Source of the DNA: PMG-095 sp037200885
Lineage (GTDB): Bacteria > Myxococcota_A > Polyangia > Polyangiales > Polyangiaceae
Length of the DNA stretch: 64,000 nucleotides
NCBI GenBank assembly: GCA_037200885.1
Contig: JBBCIN010000003.1
Location: 1,922,001-1,986,000, forward strand
Direction: 5' to 3'
Positions 41,683 to 53,393 of this stretch are shown here, piece after piece. Position numbers and translations under genes: made by a program. Every line of letters starts with the position of its first letter. Positions within the stretch are counted from its first letter, which is position 1. The notes under the pieces were generated by a model, which was given only the letters and a program-made list of their open reading frames with translations, was not told the origin of the DNA and made no database searches.

Positions 41683-42144
41683 ATGAGAAGCCGCAAAGCC
41701 ACACTGGTCGTGATCGAGTTCGGCGCGAGCTGGCCCCGATGGCTCGATCCGAGTCATTCCGGCGACATGGCCGTGGTGGCCCAGCACTACGAAGGCGCTC
41801 CGAGCTCGCTCATCACCCAGGTGGCGAGCCGAGTCACGCGCCTGGAAGCCAAGGGCTGGCAACTCAATGCCATCGTCTTCGTCTCGAACGGGCGCTGCGA
41901 AGGCGACTCGGTTGCGGCGCGATCGATCCTCGCCCATGGCCTTCTGTCTCGCTTGCGCGCAGCGGGCGGCGGGCACTTCGCGCTCACCGTCGACGAGCGA
42001 CACGGTCGCCGGGCCTGCCACAACCTGACGCTTCTTGCCGAAGCGATGGCCAAAGCGGCGAGGATGGGCGGCATCGTGCTCAGCGCTCATGCGGGGGAAC
42101 AAACCGCGCTCGCGAGCCTGGACTCTGCTGCGCTGGCTAGTTGA
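41683..42144 (+). CDS. conserved-looking hypothetical protein
   Basis: This 153-residue protein has no family that I recognise. It shows alternating strands and helices (KATLVVIEFGASW, LEAKGWQLNAIVFVSNGR, HFALTVDERHGRRACHNLTL, MGGIVLSAHAG), which suggests a small alpha/beta (Rossmann-like) domain. There is no signal peptide or membrane segment. It is 83 bases after ku and 48 before mutS2 on the same strand. Confidence 0.55.
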   Translation: MRSRKATLVVIEFGASWPRWLDPSHSGDMAVVAQHYEGAPSSLITQVASRVTRLEAKGWQLNAIVFVSNGRCEGDSVAARSILAHGLLSRLRAAGGGHFALTVDERHGRRACHNLTLLAEAMAKAARMGGIVLSAHAGEQTALASLDSAALAS

Positions 42145-42192
42145 TCCGAGCGGCGACTCGCAGGAGGAGTAACTTCTGCTAATAAGCGCCGC

Positions 42193-44613
42193 GTGACCAG
42201 CCTCTCAGCCCAGGAACGGCGCGCGCGAACGGCTTTGGAGTGGCCGCTCCTACTCGACCGCATCGCGGGCCGCTGCACCAGTCGCGCCGCGTCCGACTAC
42301 GTGCGCGCGCTGCTTCCGGCCGATACACTCGCGGAGGCCCGTCAGCGCTTGCGACGGATGCATGACGCGCTCGAGCTGTTCAACGCCGGGCACCCCTTAC
42401 CCGTGCGTGAGTTCGCCGAGTTGGGCGAACTGCTCGAACGCGTGCGGGCCGACGGTGTAGCGAGCGGCCCGGAGCTTTGGGCGCTGATCGGCGTGCTTTC
42501 GTTGGCTCACGATTTGCGCGCTTACGCCAAGAGCCACCAGGCGGTAGCGCCGGATTTGGCGGCCGCGATCGACAGTGACCGGGATCTCGATCGCCTGCGC
42601 GAACGACTCGGCATTTGTATCGATGAAGGCGGCTCGGTCGCCGATCGTGCCTCACCGGAGCTGGCCCGCGCGCGCAGCAAGGTGCGCGACGCGCAGGGCG
42701 AGCTGAAGCGTCGCCTGGGGCAATTGCTCGGTCGTTTCGCCGATCTGCTCCAAGGCCAATACTATACGGAGCGCGAGGGGCGCTTCGTATTGCCGCTGCG
42801 CTCCGATGCACACCTTCGCGTCGACGGCATCGTGCACGGCTCGAGCGCCTCGGGCAGCACGCTATTCGTCGAGCCGCGTGAGCTGACGGAGGTTGGCAAT
42901 CGCCTTCGCCTCGCCGAAGCGGAAGCCGCGCGTGAAGAGGCACGCGTGCTGGTCGTTCTCTCGGGCGAGCTGAAAGCGATGCACGATGCCTGCGTCGCGG
43001 CTTTCTTTGCTTGTGTCACGGCCGATCTGTGTAGCGCCGGCACGCGCTGGGCGGACGAGACGAAATCGGTCGTGCTGACGCTGGCAGAGGAGGCAGCGCT
43101 GGAGCTGCGCGACGCGCGCCATCCGCTGCTCTTGCTCACCGGGGTGGAAGTCGTGCCGAACGACATCGTGTTGAACGCGCGCCAAGCGCTGATCATCTCC
43201 GGCCCCAACGCAGGCGGCAAGACCGTCGCGCTGAAAACCGCGGGGCTGATCGCGTGGATGGTGCGAAGTGGGCTACCCGTGCCCGCGCGCGCGGACTCGG
43301 TGGTGGGTTGGTTCGAACGCGTGCTGTGCGACATCGGCGACGAACAATCGATCGTTCACTCTCTTTCCACGTTCAGCGCCCACATCGTCAACCTGCGTTC
43401 GATTTTGGAATGCGCGAGCCCGAGTTGCTTGGTGCTGCTCGACGAAATCGCGGCCGGGACGGACCCGGAAGAGGGAGCAGCGCTTGCCGCAGCGGTGCTC
43501 GAAGCACTCACCCTGCGCGGCGCAGCGGTTGGCGTCACGACTCACTACGAACGGCTGAAGGAGCTGGCCACGCAAAACGAGCGCTTTGCCAACGCCTCGG
43601 TGGGTTTCGACTTCGAGCAAATGGCGCCCACTTTTCGGCTTCATTTGGGCATACCCGGGCCGTCGAGCGCGCTCGCGGTAGCGCTCCGCCACGGCCTACC
43701 CGAGCCGGTGATTAAGCGTGCCAAGGCGCTGCTACCGACGCAGGCGCTGGATCGCGAGACCGCGCTCCGAGAGCTGTCGCGCGAACGAGGCGAGCTCGAA
43801 GTAGTCCGGCGCGCCGCCGAGCTCGATCGGCAAGAGGCCCGTGAGCTCCACGAAGCCTTGGAAGCCGAGCGCCACGCTTTTCGCGAGCAAGCCGCGCGTG
43901 AAGTGGATCGAGACGTACGTGATCTACGCGTAGCGGTGCAGCGGGCCAGGAAGGAGCTGGACGACGTGCGCGCGCGCATTCGAAGCACCGCCTCGGATCC
44001 CGGCCTGCTGCGCGAGCTCGAACGCGGCGTCAGCCAAGTCGCTGCTCGAGTGGCACTGGGTGGAGAGTTCGAAGCACACGGGCAGAGCGCTCCGAGAGCC
44101 GAAGCGCTGGAGCTCTCCGCAAGCGAGCTGCGCGTCGGGCAAACCGTCCGACATCGGACGCTCGGAACGACTGGTCAGGTCATCGAGCTGTGCGCACGAG
44201 ATCAAGTACGGTTGATGATTGGGGCGATGAAGCTACTGGTACCGATCCGAGAACTGAGTGCTGTCGCGAATCGAGACCAAGCGAAGGCCGTTCGATCAAA
44301 GCCGAAATACAAGACGGCAACTCAGCCGAAACCTGTGCTCACTGCCACCCTCACGGCCCAAAGAACCCAAGCCACGACACTGGATCTGCGCGGTGAACGA
44401 TTCGAGGAAGCGTTGGGCCGCGTGGACAGCTTCATCGACCGTTTGTTGGGCATTAACGAAGCTGCAGGATTCGTGCTGCACGGTCACGGGACTGGCGCGC
44501 TCAAATCGGGCGTCCGCGAGCATTTGCGGGCTTCCACTTACGTTGAACATTCACGACCTGCCGAGGCGGACGAGGGCGGCGACGCATTCACCGTGTTTTG
44601 GCTGCGCGGCTAG
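42193..44613 (+). CDS. mutS2: MutS2 endonuclease
   Basis: MutS2 suppresses recombination and, in some bacteria, rescues stalled ribosomes. This 806-residue protein has the MutS2 core and ATPase (GPNAGGKTVALK at residue 337, SLSTFSAHIVNLRSIL, LDEIAAGTDPEEGAAL), a long coiled-coil linker (about 505-620), and a C-terminal Smr nuclease domain (LDLRGERFEEALGRVD, VLHGHGTGALKSGVRE). GTG 42193 is the likely start, with AGGAGGAG unusually far (over 20 bases) upstream. The 3' end is 44 bases before the kup start. Confidence 0.95.
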   Translation: MTSLSAQERRARTALEWPLLLDRIAGRCTSRAASDYVRALLPADTLAEARQRLRRMHDALELFNAGHPLPVREFAELGELLERVRADGVASGPELWALIGVLSLAHDLRAYAKSHQAVAPDLAAAIDSDRDLDRLRERLGICIDEGGSVADRASPELARARSKVRDAQGELKRRLGQLLGRFADLLQGQYYTEREGRFVLPLRSDAHLRVDGIVHGSSASGSTLFVEPRELTEVGNRLRLAEAEAAREEARVLVVLSGELKAMHDACVAAFFACVTADLCSAGTRWADETKSVVLTLAEEAALELRDARHPLLLLTGVEVVPNDIVLNARQALIISGPNAGGKTVALKTAGLIAWMVRSGLPVPARADSVVGWFERVLCDIGDEQSIVHSLSTFSAHIVNLRSILECASPSCLVLLDEIAAGTDPEEGAALAAAVLEALTLRGAAVGVTTHYERLKELATQNERFANASVGFDFEQMAPTFRLHLGIPGPSSALAVALRHGLPEPVIKRAKALLPTQALDRETALRELSRERGELEVVRRAAELDRQEARELHEALEAERHAFREQAAREVDRDVRDLRVAVQRARKELDDVRARIRSTASDPGLLRELERGVSQVAARVALGGEFEAHGQSAPRAEALELSASELRVGQTVRHRTLGTTGQVIELCARDQVRLMIGAMKLLVPIRELSAVANRDQAKAVRSKPKYKTATQPKPVLTATLTAQRTQATTLDLRGERFEEALGRVDSFIDRLLGINEAAGFVLHGHGTGALKSGVREHLRASTYVEHSRPAEADEGGDAFTVFWLRG

Positions 44614-44657
44614 ATCTGCGCGCCCGAGCGGAATCTGCGGTAGCGTGGGCCAAGTCG

Positions 44658-46601
44658 ATGTCCGAACCCGTGACCGCCCCAAGTCCGCCCGTCGCCGCCT
44701 CACGCCCGAACCACGCAATCCCTGCTACGGACAGCCATGGACACGGCCACGGGGGTGGTAACCGCTACCTAATCAAGTTGGCGTTTGGCGCGCTGGGCGT
44801 GGTCTACGGCGACATCGGCACAAGCCCGCTGTACTCGATGCGTGAGTGCTTCGCCGGCGGGATGGAGACGACGCACGAGAACATTCTCGGCATTCTGTCT
44901 CTGATCTCGTGGTCGCTGATCATCATGGTCTCGCTCAAGTACATCGCCTACGTGCTGAAAGCCGACAACAAGGGCGAAGGCGGGATCTTGGCGTTGATGG
45001 CGCTATCCAGCTCGAACCTGCGCAAATCACGCGCCTATCTGCCGCTGATCTTCTTGGGCGTGTTCGGCTCGGCCTTGCTCTACGGCGACGGCATGATCAC
45101 GCCTGCCATTTCGGTGCTGAGCGCGGTGGAAGGTCTGGAGATTGCCGCGCCGCATCTCGAACACTTGGTAGTGCCGATCACGATCGTGATTCTGATTGGC
45201 CTATTCATCGTTCAGAAGCGGGGCACGGGCGGGATCGGCGCGGTCTTCGGACCGATTACGTTCTTGTGGTTCGCGACCATTGCCGTACTCGGCGTCAGCC
45301 ACATCATTCACTATCCCGCCGTGCTCACGGCGATCAGCCCCGTCCACGGCGTATCCTTCTTGGCCCATCACGGTGAGCGCGGGCTGCTCGTGCTGGGCGG
45401 TGTGTTCTTGGCGGTGACCGGTGGCGAGGCGCTGTACGCGGATCTCGGTCATTTCGGCCGGCAACCGATTCGGCTGGCTTGGTTTGCGGTGGTCTTTCCC
45501 GCGCTGTTGATGAATTACTTCGGGCAAGGCGCCCTGCTCATCCTGCACCCGGAAACGATTGAAAATCCCTTCTTTCGCATGGTGCCCGCATTCGCGCTCT
45601 ACCCGGTGGTGGTGCTCTCGACTTGCGCCACGGTGATTGCTTCGCAAGCATTGATCTCCGGGGTGTACTCGCTGACCAGCCAGGCCACCATGCTCGGCTT
45701 TCTGCCGCGTTTCTCGATTCGCCACACCTCGGCCCACGAGCGCGGGCAAATCTACATTCCGAGCGTGAACTACGTGCTCATGTTCGCAGCCATCGGGCTC
45801 GTGCTGGGCTTCAAGTCCTCGACCGCGTTGGCGGCCGCGTACGGCATCGCCGTCACGCTGACGATGATCATCACCACGCTCTTGGCCTTCTTCTTGGTGC
45901 GCTACGGCTGGGGTTGGGGTTACCACAAGGCAATTCCGGTCACGCTCGTGTTCTTCATTCCAGAGATGTTCTTCGTCAGCGCGAACGTGTCGAAGATCGA
46001 ACATGGCGGCTGGGTGCCGCTCGCCATTGGCGCGCTGATCTTCACCATCATGGTCACTTGGAAGCGCGGTCGCGAAATCCTCGCCGAGCGCTTCCGAGAG
46101 CAGCTGCTGCCGTTGGGCGATTTTTATGACGTGCTCGCGGTCGAACGCCCTGCGCGCGTCCCGGGCACCGCGGTGTTCATGACCGGCACGGGTGATGGCA
46201 CGCCGCCAGCGCTGCTCCACAATTTTTTGCACAACCGGGTGCTGCACCAGAACATCGTGCTGCTCACGATCGTCACCGACGATACGGCGCGAATCTCCGA
46301 AGACGAGCGCTTCAAGCTCGAGAAGCTCGATCATGGCTTCTGTCGCATCGTCGGGCGCTACGGCTTCATGGAGCAACCAGATGCGCCGTCGTTGTTGATC
46401 GCGGCTGGTCTGATTCACACCGTCGAACACACGACGTTCTTCCTCGGTCGCGAGAACTTGGTGGTCACCAGGCGCCCGGGCATGGCCCGCTGGCGAGTGA
46501 GCCTGTTTTCCTTCATGTCTCGCAATGCATTGCCTGCGACCAAGTTCTTCAACATCCCGCCGGATCGCGTGATGGAGATTGGCGCACAAATCGAGCTCTG
46601 A
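44658..46601 (+). CDS. kup: low-affinity potassium uptake protein Kup
   Basis: Kup imports potassium with protons through the inner membrane. This 647-residue protein has about 12 membrane helices in the N-terminal two-thirds, with the family start LIKLAFGALGVVYGDIGTSPLYSMRE and later GDGMITPAISVLSAVEGLE and GGEALYADLGHFGRQPIRL. A soluble C-terminal domain (FMTGTGDGTPPALLHNFLHN) is usual for the family. The ATG at 44658 follows a short spacer after mutS2; a longer frame start would overlap it. The N-terminal 40 residues contain a His/Gly run. Confidence 0.96.
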   Translation: MSEPVTAPSPPVAASRPNHAIPATDSHGHGHGGGNRYLIKLAFGALGVVYGDIGTSPLYSMRECFAGGMETTHENILGILSLISWSLIIMVSLKYIAYVLKADNKGEGGILALMALSSSNLRKSRAYLPLIFLGVFGSALLYGDGMITPAISVLSAVEGLEIAAPHLEHLVVPITIVILIGLFIVQKRGTGGIGAVFGPITFLWFATIAVLGVSHIIHYPAVLTAISPVHGVSFLAHHGERGLLVLGGVFLAVTGGEALYADLGHFGRQPIRLAWFAVVFPALLMNYFGQGALLILHPETIENPFFRMVPAFALYPVVVLSTCATVIASQALISGVYSLTSQATMLGFLPRFSIRHTSAHERGQIYIPSVNYVLMFAAIGLVLGFKSSTALAAAYGIAVTLTMIITTLLAFFLVRYGWGWGYHKAIPVTLVFFIPEMFFVSANVSKIEHGGWVPLAIGALIFTIMVTWKRGREILAERFREQLLPLGDFYDVLAVERPARVPGTAVFMTGTGDGTPPALLHNFLHNRVLHQNIVLLTIVTDDTARISEDERFKLEKLDHGFCRIVGRYGFMEQPDAPSLLIAAGLIHTVEHTTFFLGRENLVVTRRPGMARWRVSLFSFMSRNALPATKFFNIPPDRVMEIGAQIEL

Positions 46602-46756
46602 GAAAGACTCGCCCCCGGTGCCCCGCGGCCTCCAGGCGATGGCTACCGATCTCGCGCTCGATCAGGCCAGGTAGGGGGAGCGGCGAAAAGTGACTAGCCG
46701 GCCGGCCGCGCCTGGCAACTAGGTACTCGGCTAGGCTCCCTGTTAGGGAAACGAGG

Positions 46757-49700
46757 ATGGCTTCGACCAAGGGCTCGCGAGCAGTTTGGATCCTGGCTGG
46801 TGCGCTAGCGTGGTTCGGCCTGCGCGCGCTGCCGAGCGGCTCCGCAAATGCGCAGTCGCTGACTTTGGCGCCGGCGTCGAGCGTCGCAAGCGGGTCCAAG
46901 CCGGCGACCGAAGCAAAGAACGAGTGCGCGGCAAAGAACTGTGACCTGGAGTGCAGTGCTGGCTTGGATGCCGCACTCTCGGGGTTCACCCAGTTGTACG
47001 GCACGACACCTAGGCCGTTGATCGCGCTCGGTGCGGATCCGGTGGACTCGGGACTCGCTTACTACTTCGACGCTACGCTCGAGGGCCTGGAGGCGGCCGC
47101 GGGCGACGTGCATGGCGAAGCTTGGGTGCGCGATCGATTCTTTCTGCCTTGGAAGAACTTGGATGGCGAGGGCAAGCCGCGCAAAGAGCTCTTCGCTTGC
47201 CGCACGACGGTCCCCGGCTTGATTTTGTATCGGCGACGGAGCGGGCAAACCAACGAAGGGCTAGCCGTGTTCTTGGTGGGCGAAACTTCGACCTGGGGCA
47301 TCGAGCAGCCGGTATTCACGGAGGCGGTGCGTCGAGTGCTCGGGCTGCACCCGCCCGAACCCGGCGCACCCAGGCAGATCGACATTCTAGGACCCACCTT
47401 CTCTGGTACCGCCAACTCGCTGTCAGCCGCGCTCACGCTAGAAGTGGGCGCAGCCGCCAAGCAGGGCCTGGCCCTCGCCTTCAAAATTCGCTCGGGGACG
47501 ACCACGGCGAGCAGCGCGCAACGCGTGTTCGCGGCCTTCAACGACCAGTCCGCCCCGGCGAAGGTCGTCGACTATCGGAGTGCGGCTCCGGAGGACAACA
47601 ACTCACGCTGCGCGATGTTCCAACGTTTGCAAGCGCTGCGCGTGCCGACGCGCGGACCCGCCAACTCCGAAGTCCTGGAGGGAGTCGCGCTGCTCAGCGA
47701 AGGTGCCACGGCGTATGGAGCGAGCTTCCGTGCCGACGGCAAAGCCCGCGAGCAGTGCCCCAGGCCGGAGTTCGAATACGCATTTCCGAACCTCTCGGAT
47801 GTGCGCAGCGCCTACGGGGGAACCGGCAGCGAGCCCAACGGTCTCGGTTTGCCGCTCGCGCGCGTCGGTGTAGCGACCGCCAACGACCCGTCGTCACGCA
47901 TCCACCCCACCTTGTCCACTTGGACCCCAATCGCGCGTGACATCGGGCTGGCCACGGCGCTCTCCGACCTCGCGTTGCACAGCGTGCGCTACGTGGGCAT
48001 CGCCGCGACGGATATGAACGACCTAACGTTCCTGGCTCAACGGGTCAAGCGCCAGCTGCCGGACGTGCGCCTATTCACGTTCGAAAACGACGTGCTGTTC
48101 GAGCATCCAGACTACGCGACGACGCTGAACGGTATGTTGGTGGTGCACGCAGTGCGCATCGATCAGCAGGGTAAAATCCTGTCACCGTCCTTGCTCACCA
48201 ACGTGCAAGCGCGTGAGATGGTGCAAGGGGTGTATCTGGCGGCGCTCGATCTGCTGGAAAATCGACCCATTCCCCGGGTCATCCCGGAGGTCGCGGTGAT
48301 CGGCAATGGCAAGCTCTGGGGCATCGCCGGCTGGGTCGGCAACTCATCTTCCACGCCCGTCGCCCCCCGGGTATTTTGGCTGCTGGCGGTTTGGCTCGGG
48401 TTCTTTGCCTCGGTCAACGGCGCGGCATACCTGATTCAAAGCTTCTCGCCGCGCGCCCGCACGCACTGGTCGCTCTTGCCGTTACGCGCGCTCAGGCCGT
48501 GCTTGCACGCGGATCTGGCAGCCGCGCATGCCGTGCGCACGTTCGCATTGCTCCTCGTCGTCTTCACGCCCACGCTGTTGGTGTTCGAGATTTCCAGGTC
48601 CGCTCCGGGGTTCAGCTGCCATCGCCTGTGCTTGCTGGCCGGCGTGATCGTGAACGCGGCCGCACTCTTGCTGTCCTTCGTCGAGATGTTCCGTGCGTAC
48701 CTGGTGCGACACTTGGCACCGCCCACCGCTTGGGCCTATTTGATCCTCGCGTTGATCGTCGCCGTGTTCACGCTGCTGGGCGTGGCGCCCTGGGCCGCCA
48801 GTGCGCCGGCTCAGCGCTCCGTGACGTTGGCGAGCAGCGTCTCGCCCGTCCTGCCGGTACTGCTCGGCGCCGCGTTGCTTTATTTGCTGGTCCTATGCGG
48901 GCTGATCCGCATTCGTCTACTCGACACGCAGTTGCCCGAGGCGGGCGCCGAGGTTCCCTTCGATCGGTTGCCGCTCGGCATCGGAAGAGCCCTCGCCGTA
49001 ACGCCGGTTCTTACGACCGCAGAGGCGGAAACCCCGAGCTCCGATCTACATCGCCTCGAACGTCGCCTCGTCCAGTGTCTACACGATCCCTGGAGCATCG
49101 CTCAAGGCTCGGTGCTGATCGCCAGCGCGGCCTTGATCGGCGGGTTTGCGCTGCTGTTCGACGCCAAGCCGATGCTGACCTTGGAAGCCTGGAACTGGCA
49201 CGTGCTGCTGATTGCCACCTTCACGGCCTGCCTGTTGGTGCAGGGCCTGACCTACGTCCAGTTATGGTTGTACTTCGCGCAGCTGCGCATGCTGCTGCAG
49301 CGTCTCGCCCATCACCCGCTGGCGGCAGCACTCAGGCGTATCCCAGGCACGTTGCTCAGACCCGTCGAGCAGCAGCTGCTCGCGAGCCGACCCGAAACGC
49401 TGGACCTCGCTGATGTCGTCCAGCTGCTGGGCGAGCTCGGTTTGCGACGGCCCGAGCTTTCGCCCGCGGACGAAGCATTGCTGCCCGCGCTCCCGTCCCA
49501 ATCGGAGCTCCGGACGGCCCACGAGAATGCCCGGAAAGCCCTGGGCCGAGAGCTTGGCCGCGTCGCGATTCGACTCGTCCCGGAGCGGCGCGCGCTGTGC
49601 GAAGCGTTGCTCGGCGTCGCGCACAGCCTGTCCTCGAGTCTGTCCGGTCTCTGGCAGCGCACGCTACCGACTCAAAGCGCCACGCTGACTATCGCTCATG

Positions 49701-50182
49701 GATCGAGCGAGACAGGCGCGAGCGCACTCGACGCTTACGCCTCCTCCCTGAGCTCGCCTTCACTCGCTTTCGCGCGGCAGGCGGAGATCTTCGTCGCTTC
49801 GCTCGTCGCGCTCCAGGTGTTGCGCTACGTCCGTTATTTTCGCTACTTCGTGGTGGCGCTCTTGGGCAGCGCGGTGCTGTTCGTGTTGATGACGGCCCTG
49901 TACGCCTTGCAGCCGCAGCGCTTGATGTTGAACGTCGAGCTCGGCATCACTACCGTGCTCGTCGGCACGGTGCTGTGGATGTTCTTCACGCTCGACCGCG
50001 ACGAAACGTTGAGCGCGATCGCCAACAGCAACGCGGGCGAAGTCACACTGAACGGTAACCTGATCACGCGCGTGGTCACCTGGGGCGTCCTGCCCATGGT
50101 CAGCGCAATCGCCGCCCAATATCCGGAGTTTTCGCAGTGGGCGTTCGCGGCGGTCGAGCCGTTGGCGAACGCGCTGCGCTGA
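46757..50182 (+). CDS. large membrane protein of unknown function (1141 residues)
   Basis: The protein has a signal peptide (AVWILAGALAWFGLRALPSGSANA) and an N-terminal domain of about 480 residues, probably in the periplasm. Its alternating strands and helices (PLIALGADPVDSGLAYYFD, LAVFLVGETSTWGIEQP, QIDILGPTFSGTANSLS, VRYVGIAATDMNDL) hint at a two-lobed Rossmann-like binding fold. Membrane helices follow at about 535, 595, 630, 660 and 705, then 790 and 815, and the end (ALLGSAVLFVLMTALYALQ, TVLWMFFTLDRD). I recognise no family. The layout suggests a sensor or transporter-like machine. It stands alone between kup and the pyrophosphatase. Confidence 0.7.
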   Translation: MASTKGSRAVWILAGALAWFGLRALPSGSANAQSLTLAPASSVASGSKPATEAKNECAAKNCDLECSAGLDAALSGFTQLYGTTPRPLIALGADPVDSGLAYYFDATLEGLEAAAGDVHGEAWVRDRFFLPWKNLDGEGKPRKELFACRTTVPGLILYRRRSGQTNEGLAVFLVGETSTWGIEQPVFTEAVRRVLGLHPPEPGAPRQIDILGPTFSGTANSLSAALTLEVGAAAKQGLALAFKIRSGTTTASSAQRVFAAFNDQSAPAKVVDYRSAAPEDNNSRCAMFQRLQALRVPTRGPANSEVLEGVALLSEGATAYGASFRADGKAREQCPRPEFEYAFPNLSDVRSAYGGTGSEPNGLGLPLARVGVATANDPSSRIHPTLSTWTPIARDIGLATALSDLALHSVRYVGIAATDMNDLTFLAQRVKRQLPDVRLFTFENDVLFEHPDYATTLNGMLVVHAVRIDQQGKILSPSLLTNVQAREMVQGVYLAALDLLENRPIPRVIPEVAVIGNGKLWGIAGWVGNSSSTPVAPRVFWLLAVWLGFFASVNGAAYLIQSFSPRARTHWSLLPLRALRPCLHADLAAAHAVRTFALLLVVFTPTLLVFEISRSAPGFSCHRLCLLAGVIVNAAALLLSFVEMFRAYLVRHLAPPTAWAYLILALIVAVFTLLGVAPWAASAPAQRSVTLASSVSPVLPVLLGAALLYLLVLCGLIRIRLLDTQLPEAGAEVPFDRLPLGIGRALAVTPVLTTAEAETPSSDLHRLERRLVQCLHDPWSIAQGSVLIASAALIGGFALLFDAKPMLTLEAWNWHVLLIATFTACLLVQGLTYVQLWLYFAQLRMLLQRLAHHPLAAALRRIPGTLLRPVEQQLLASRPETLDLADVVQLLGELGLRRPELSPADEALLPALPSQSELRTAHENARKALGRELGRVAIRLVPERRALCEALLGVAHSLSSSLSGLWQRTLPTQSATLTIAHGSSETGASALDAYASSLSSPSLAFARQAEIFVASLVALQVLRYVRYFRYFVVALLGSAVLFVLMTALYALQPQRLMLNVELGITTVLVGTVLWMFFTLDRDETLSAIANSNAGEVTLNGNLITRVVTWGVLPMVSAIAAQYPEFSQWAFAAVEPLANALR

Positions 50183-50526
50183 GCGTGCCGGAGCCCACCG
50201 CGCGAGCGCTGGCTACCAGCGGCCCCGAGGCCGGCCACGGGGCGGATGCCTGGCACTTGAGACATTCCGGTACTCCTGGGCTAAGCCCCCGACCAGACTT
50301 CGAAATCTGCTCGGCTCACAGCTGAGTGTCAGAGCCTTTTGGCGACACTCGCTCGCCCATACTCGTCCGATGCTCGTGTCATCCATGTCTTCAACTAGGG
50401 CGGGAATTCGCTGTCTTGAGCGGAGTTCGATTCGCATGCTAGTAGCCGCTTTCACGCTGCGCTAAACGTGCAGCGTTGTTGCGCGGGATCCAGAGGGGAT
50501 ACTCGCCCGAACTGAGGAGCCAGCCC
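50183..50526. other. intergenic region upstream of the pyrophosphatase gene, with inverted repeat
   Basis: No further gene is visible in these 344 bases. An inverted repeat GAGTGTC (50324-50330) and GACACTC (50344-50350) with a 13-base spacer could be an operator for the pyrophosphatase gene. It has no T-run, so it is not a terminator. Confidence 0.45.
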
Positions 50527-52998
<2,472 letters not shown>

Positions 52999-53015
52999 GC
53001 TTGCAACGCTGAGAG

Positions 53016-53055
53016 AAAAGCGGGGAGAGCCAAGCGCCCTCCCCGTTTTCTTTTT
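53016..53055 (+). terminator. intrinsic terminator after the pyrophosphatase gene
   Basis: A stem CGGGGAG (53021-53027) pairs with CTCCCCG (53039-53045), with flanking A/T pairs, and is followed by TTTTCTTTTT. It lies 18 bases after the stop of the pyrophosphatase gene and fits a Rho-independent terminator for that transcript. Confidence 0.85.
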
Positions 53056-53090
53056 GTGGTGCGGCTCCCGAAGGCGCTACTCTCCAGCGC

Positions 53091-53393
53091 ATGTACGTCG
53101 TAGTCGTGAACGTCAGCGTGAAGCCCGAAGCCGTCGACGCGTTCATCGCCGCCTCCGCCGAAAACCACCGGGGCACGCGGAAAGAGCCGGACAATGTGCG
53201 TTTCGACGTGCTGCGCCGGAACGACGATCCGAATCGTTTCGTCTTCTACGAAGCATACCTGAGCGAAGCCGGGTTCGCCGCGCATCAGCAAACTGCGCAC
53301 TACACGGCCTGGAAAGAGGCCGTCGCGCCGATGATGGCGGATCCGCGCTCACCGCAGAAGTGCACGAGCTTGTTTCCCGAGCCTTGGCAATGA
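53091..53393 (+). CDS. LsrG-like antibiotic biosynthesis monooxygenase (ABM) protein
   Basis: This 100-residue ABM-fold protein has the spacing of LsrG/YgiN proteins: NHRGTRKEPDNVRFDVLR, FVFYEAYLSEAGFAAHQQT and HYTAWKEAV closely follow E. coli LsrG as I recall it (NHLGSVQEEGNLRFDVLQ). LsrG acts on phospho-AI-2, but no lsr transport or kinase gene is here, so another dicarbonyl or quinol substrate is possible. The stop overlaps the ATG of the alcohol dehydrogenase by 4 bases. Confidence 0.85.
   Translation: MYVVVVNVSVKPEAVDAFIAASAENHRGTRKEPDNVRFDVLRRNDDPNRFVFYEAYLSEAGFAAHQQTAHYTAWKEAVAPMMADPRSPQKCTSLFPEPWQ

Noticed and set aside
50420..50450. tRNA-like GTTCGATTC in the gap before the pyrophosphatase gene
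   Set aside because: The T-stem arms do not pair and no anticodon or acceptor stem can be drawn.
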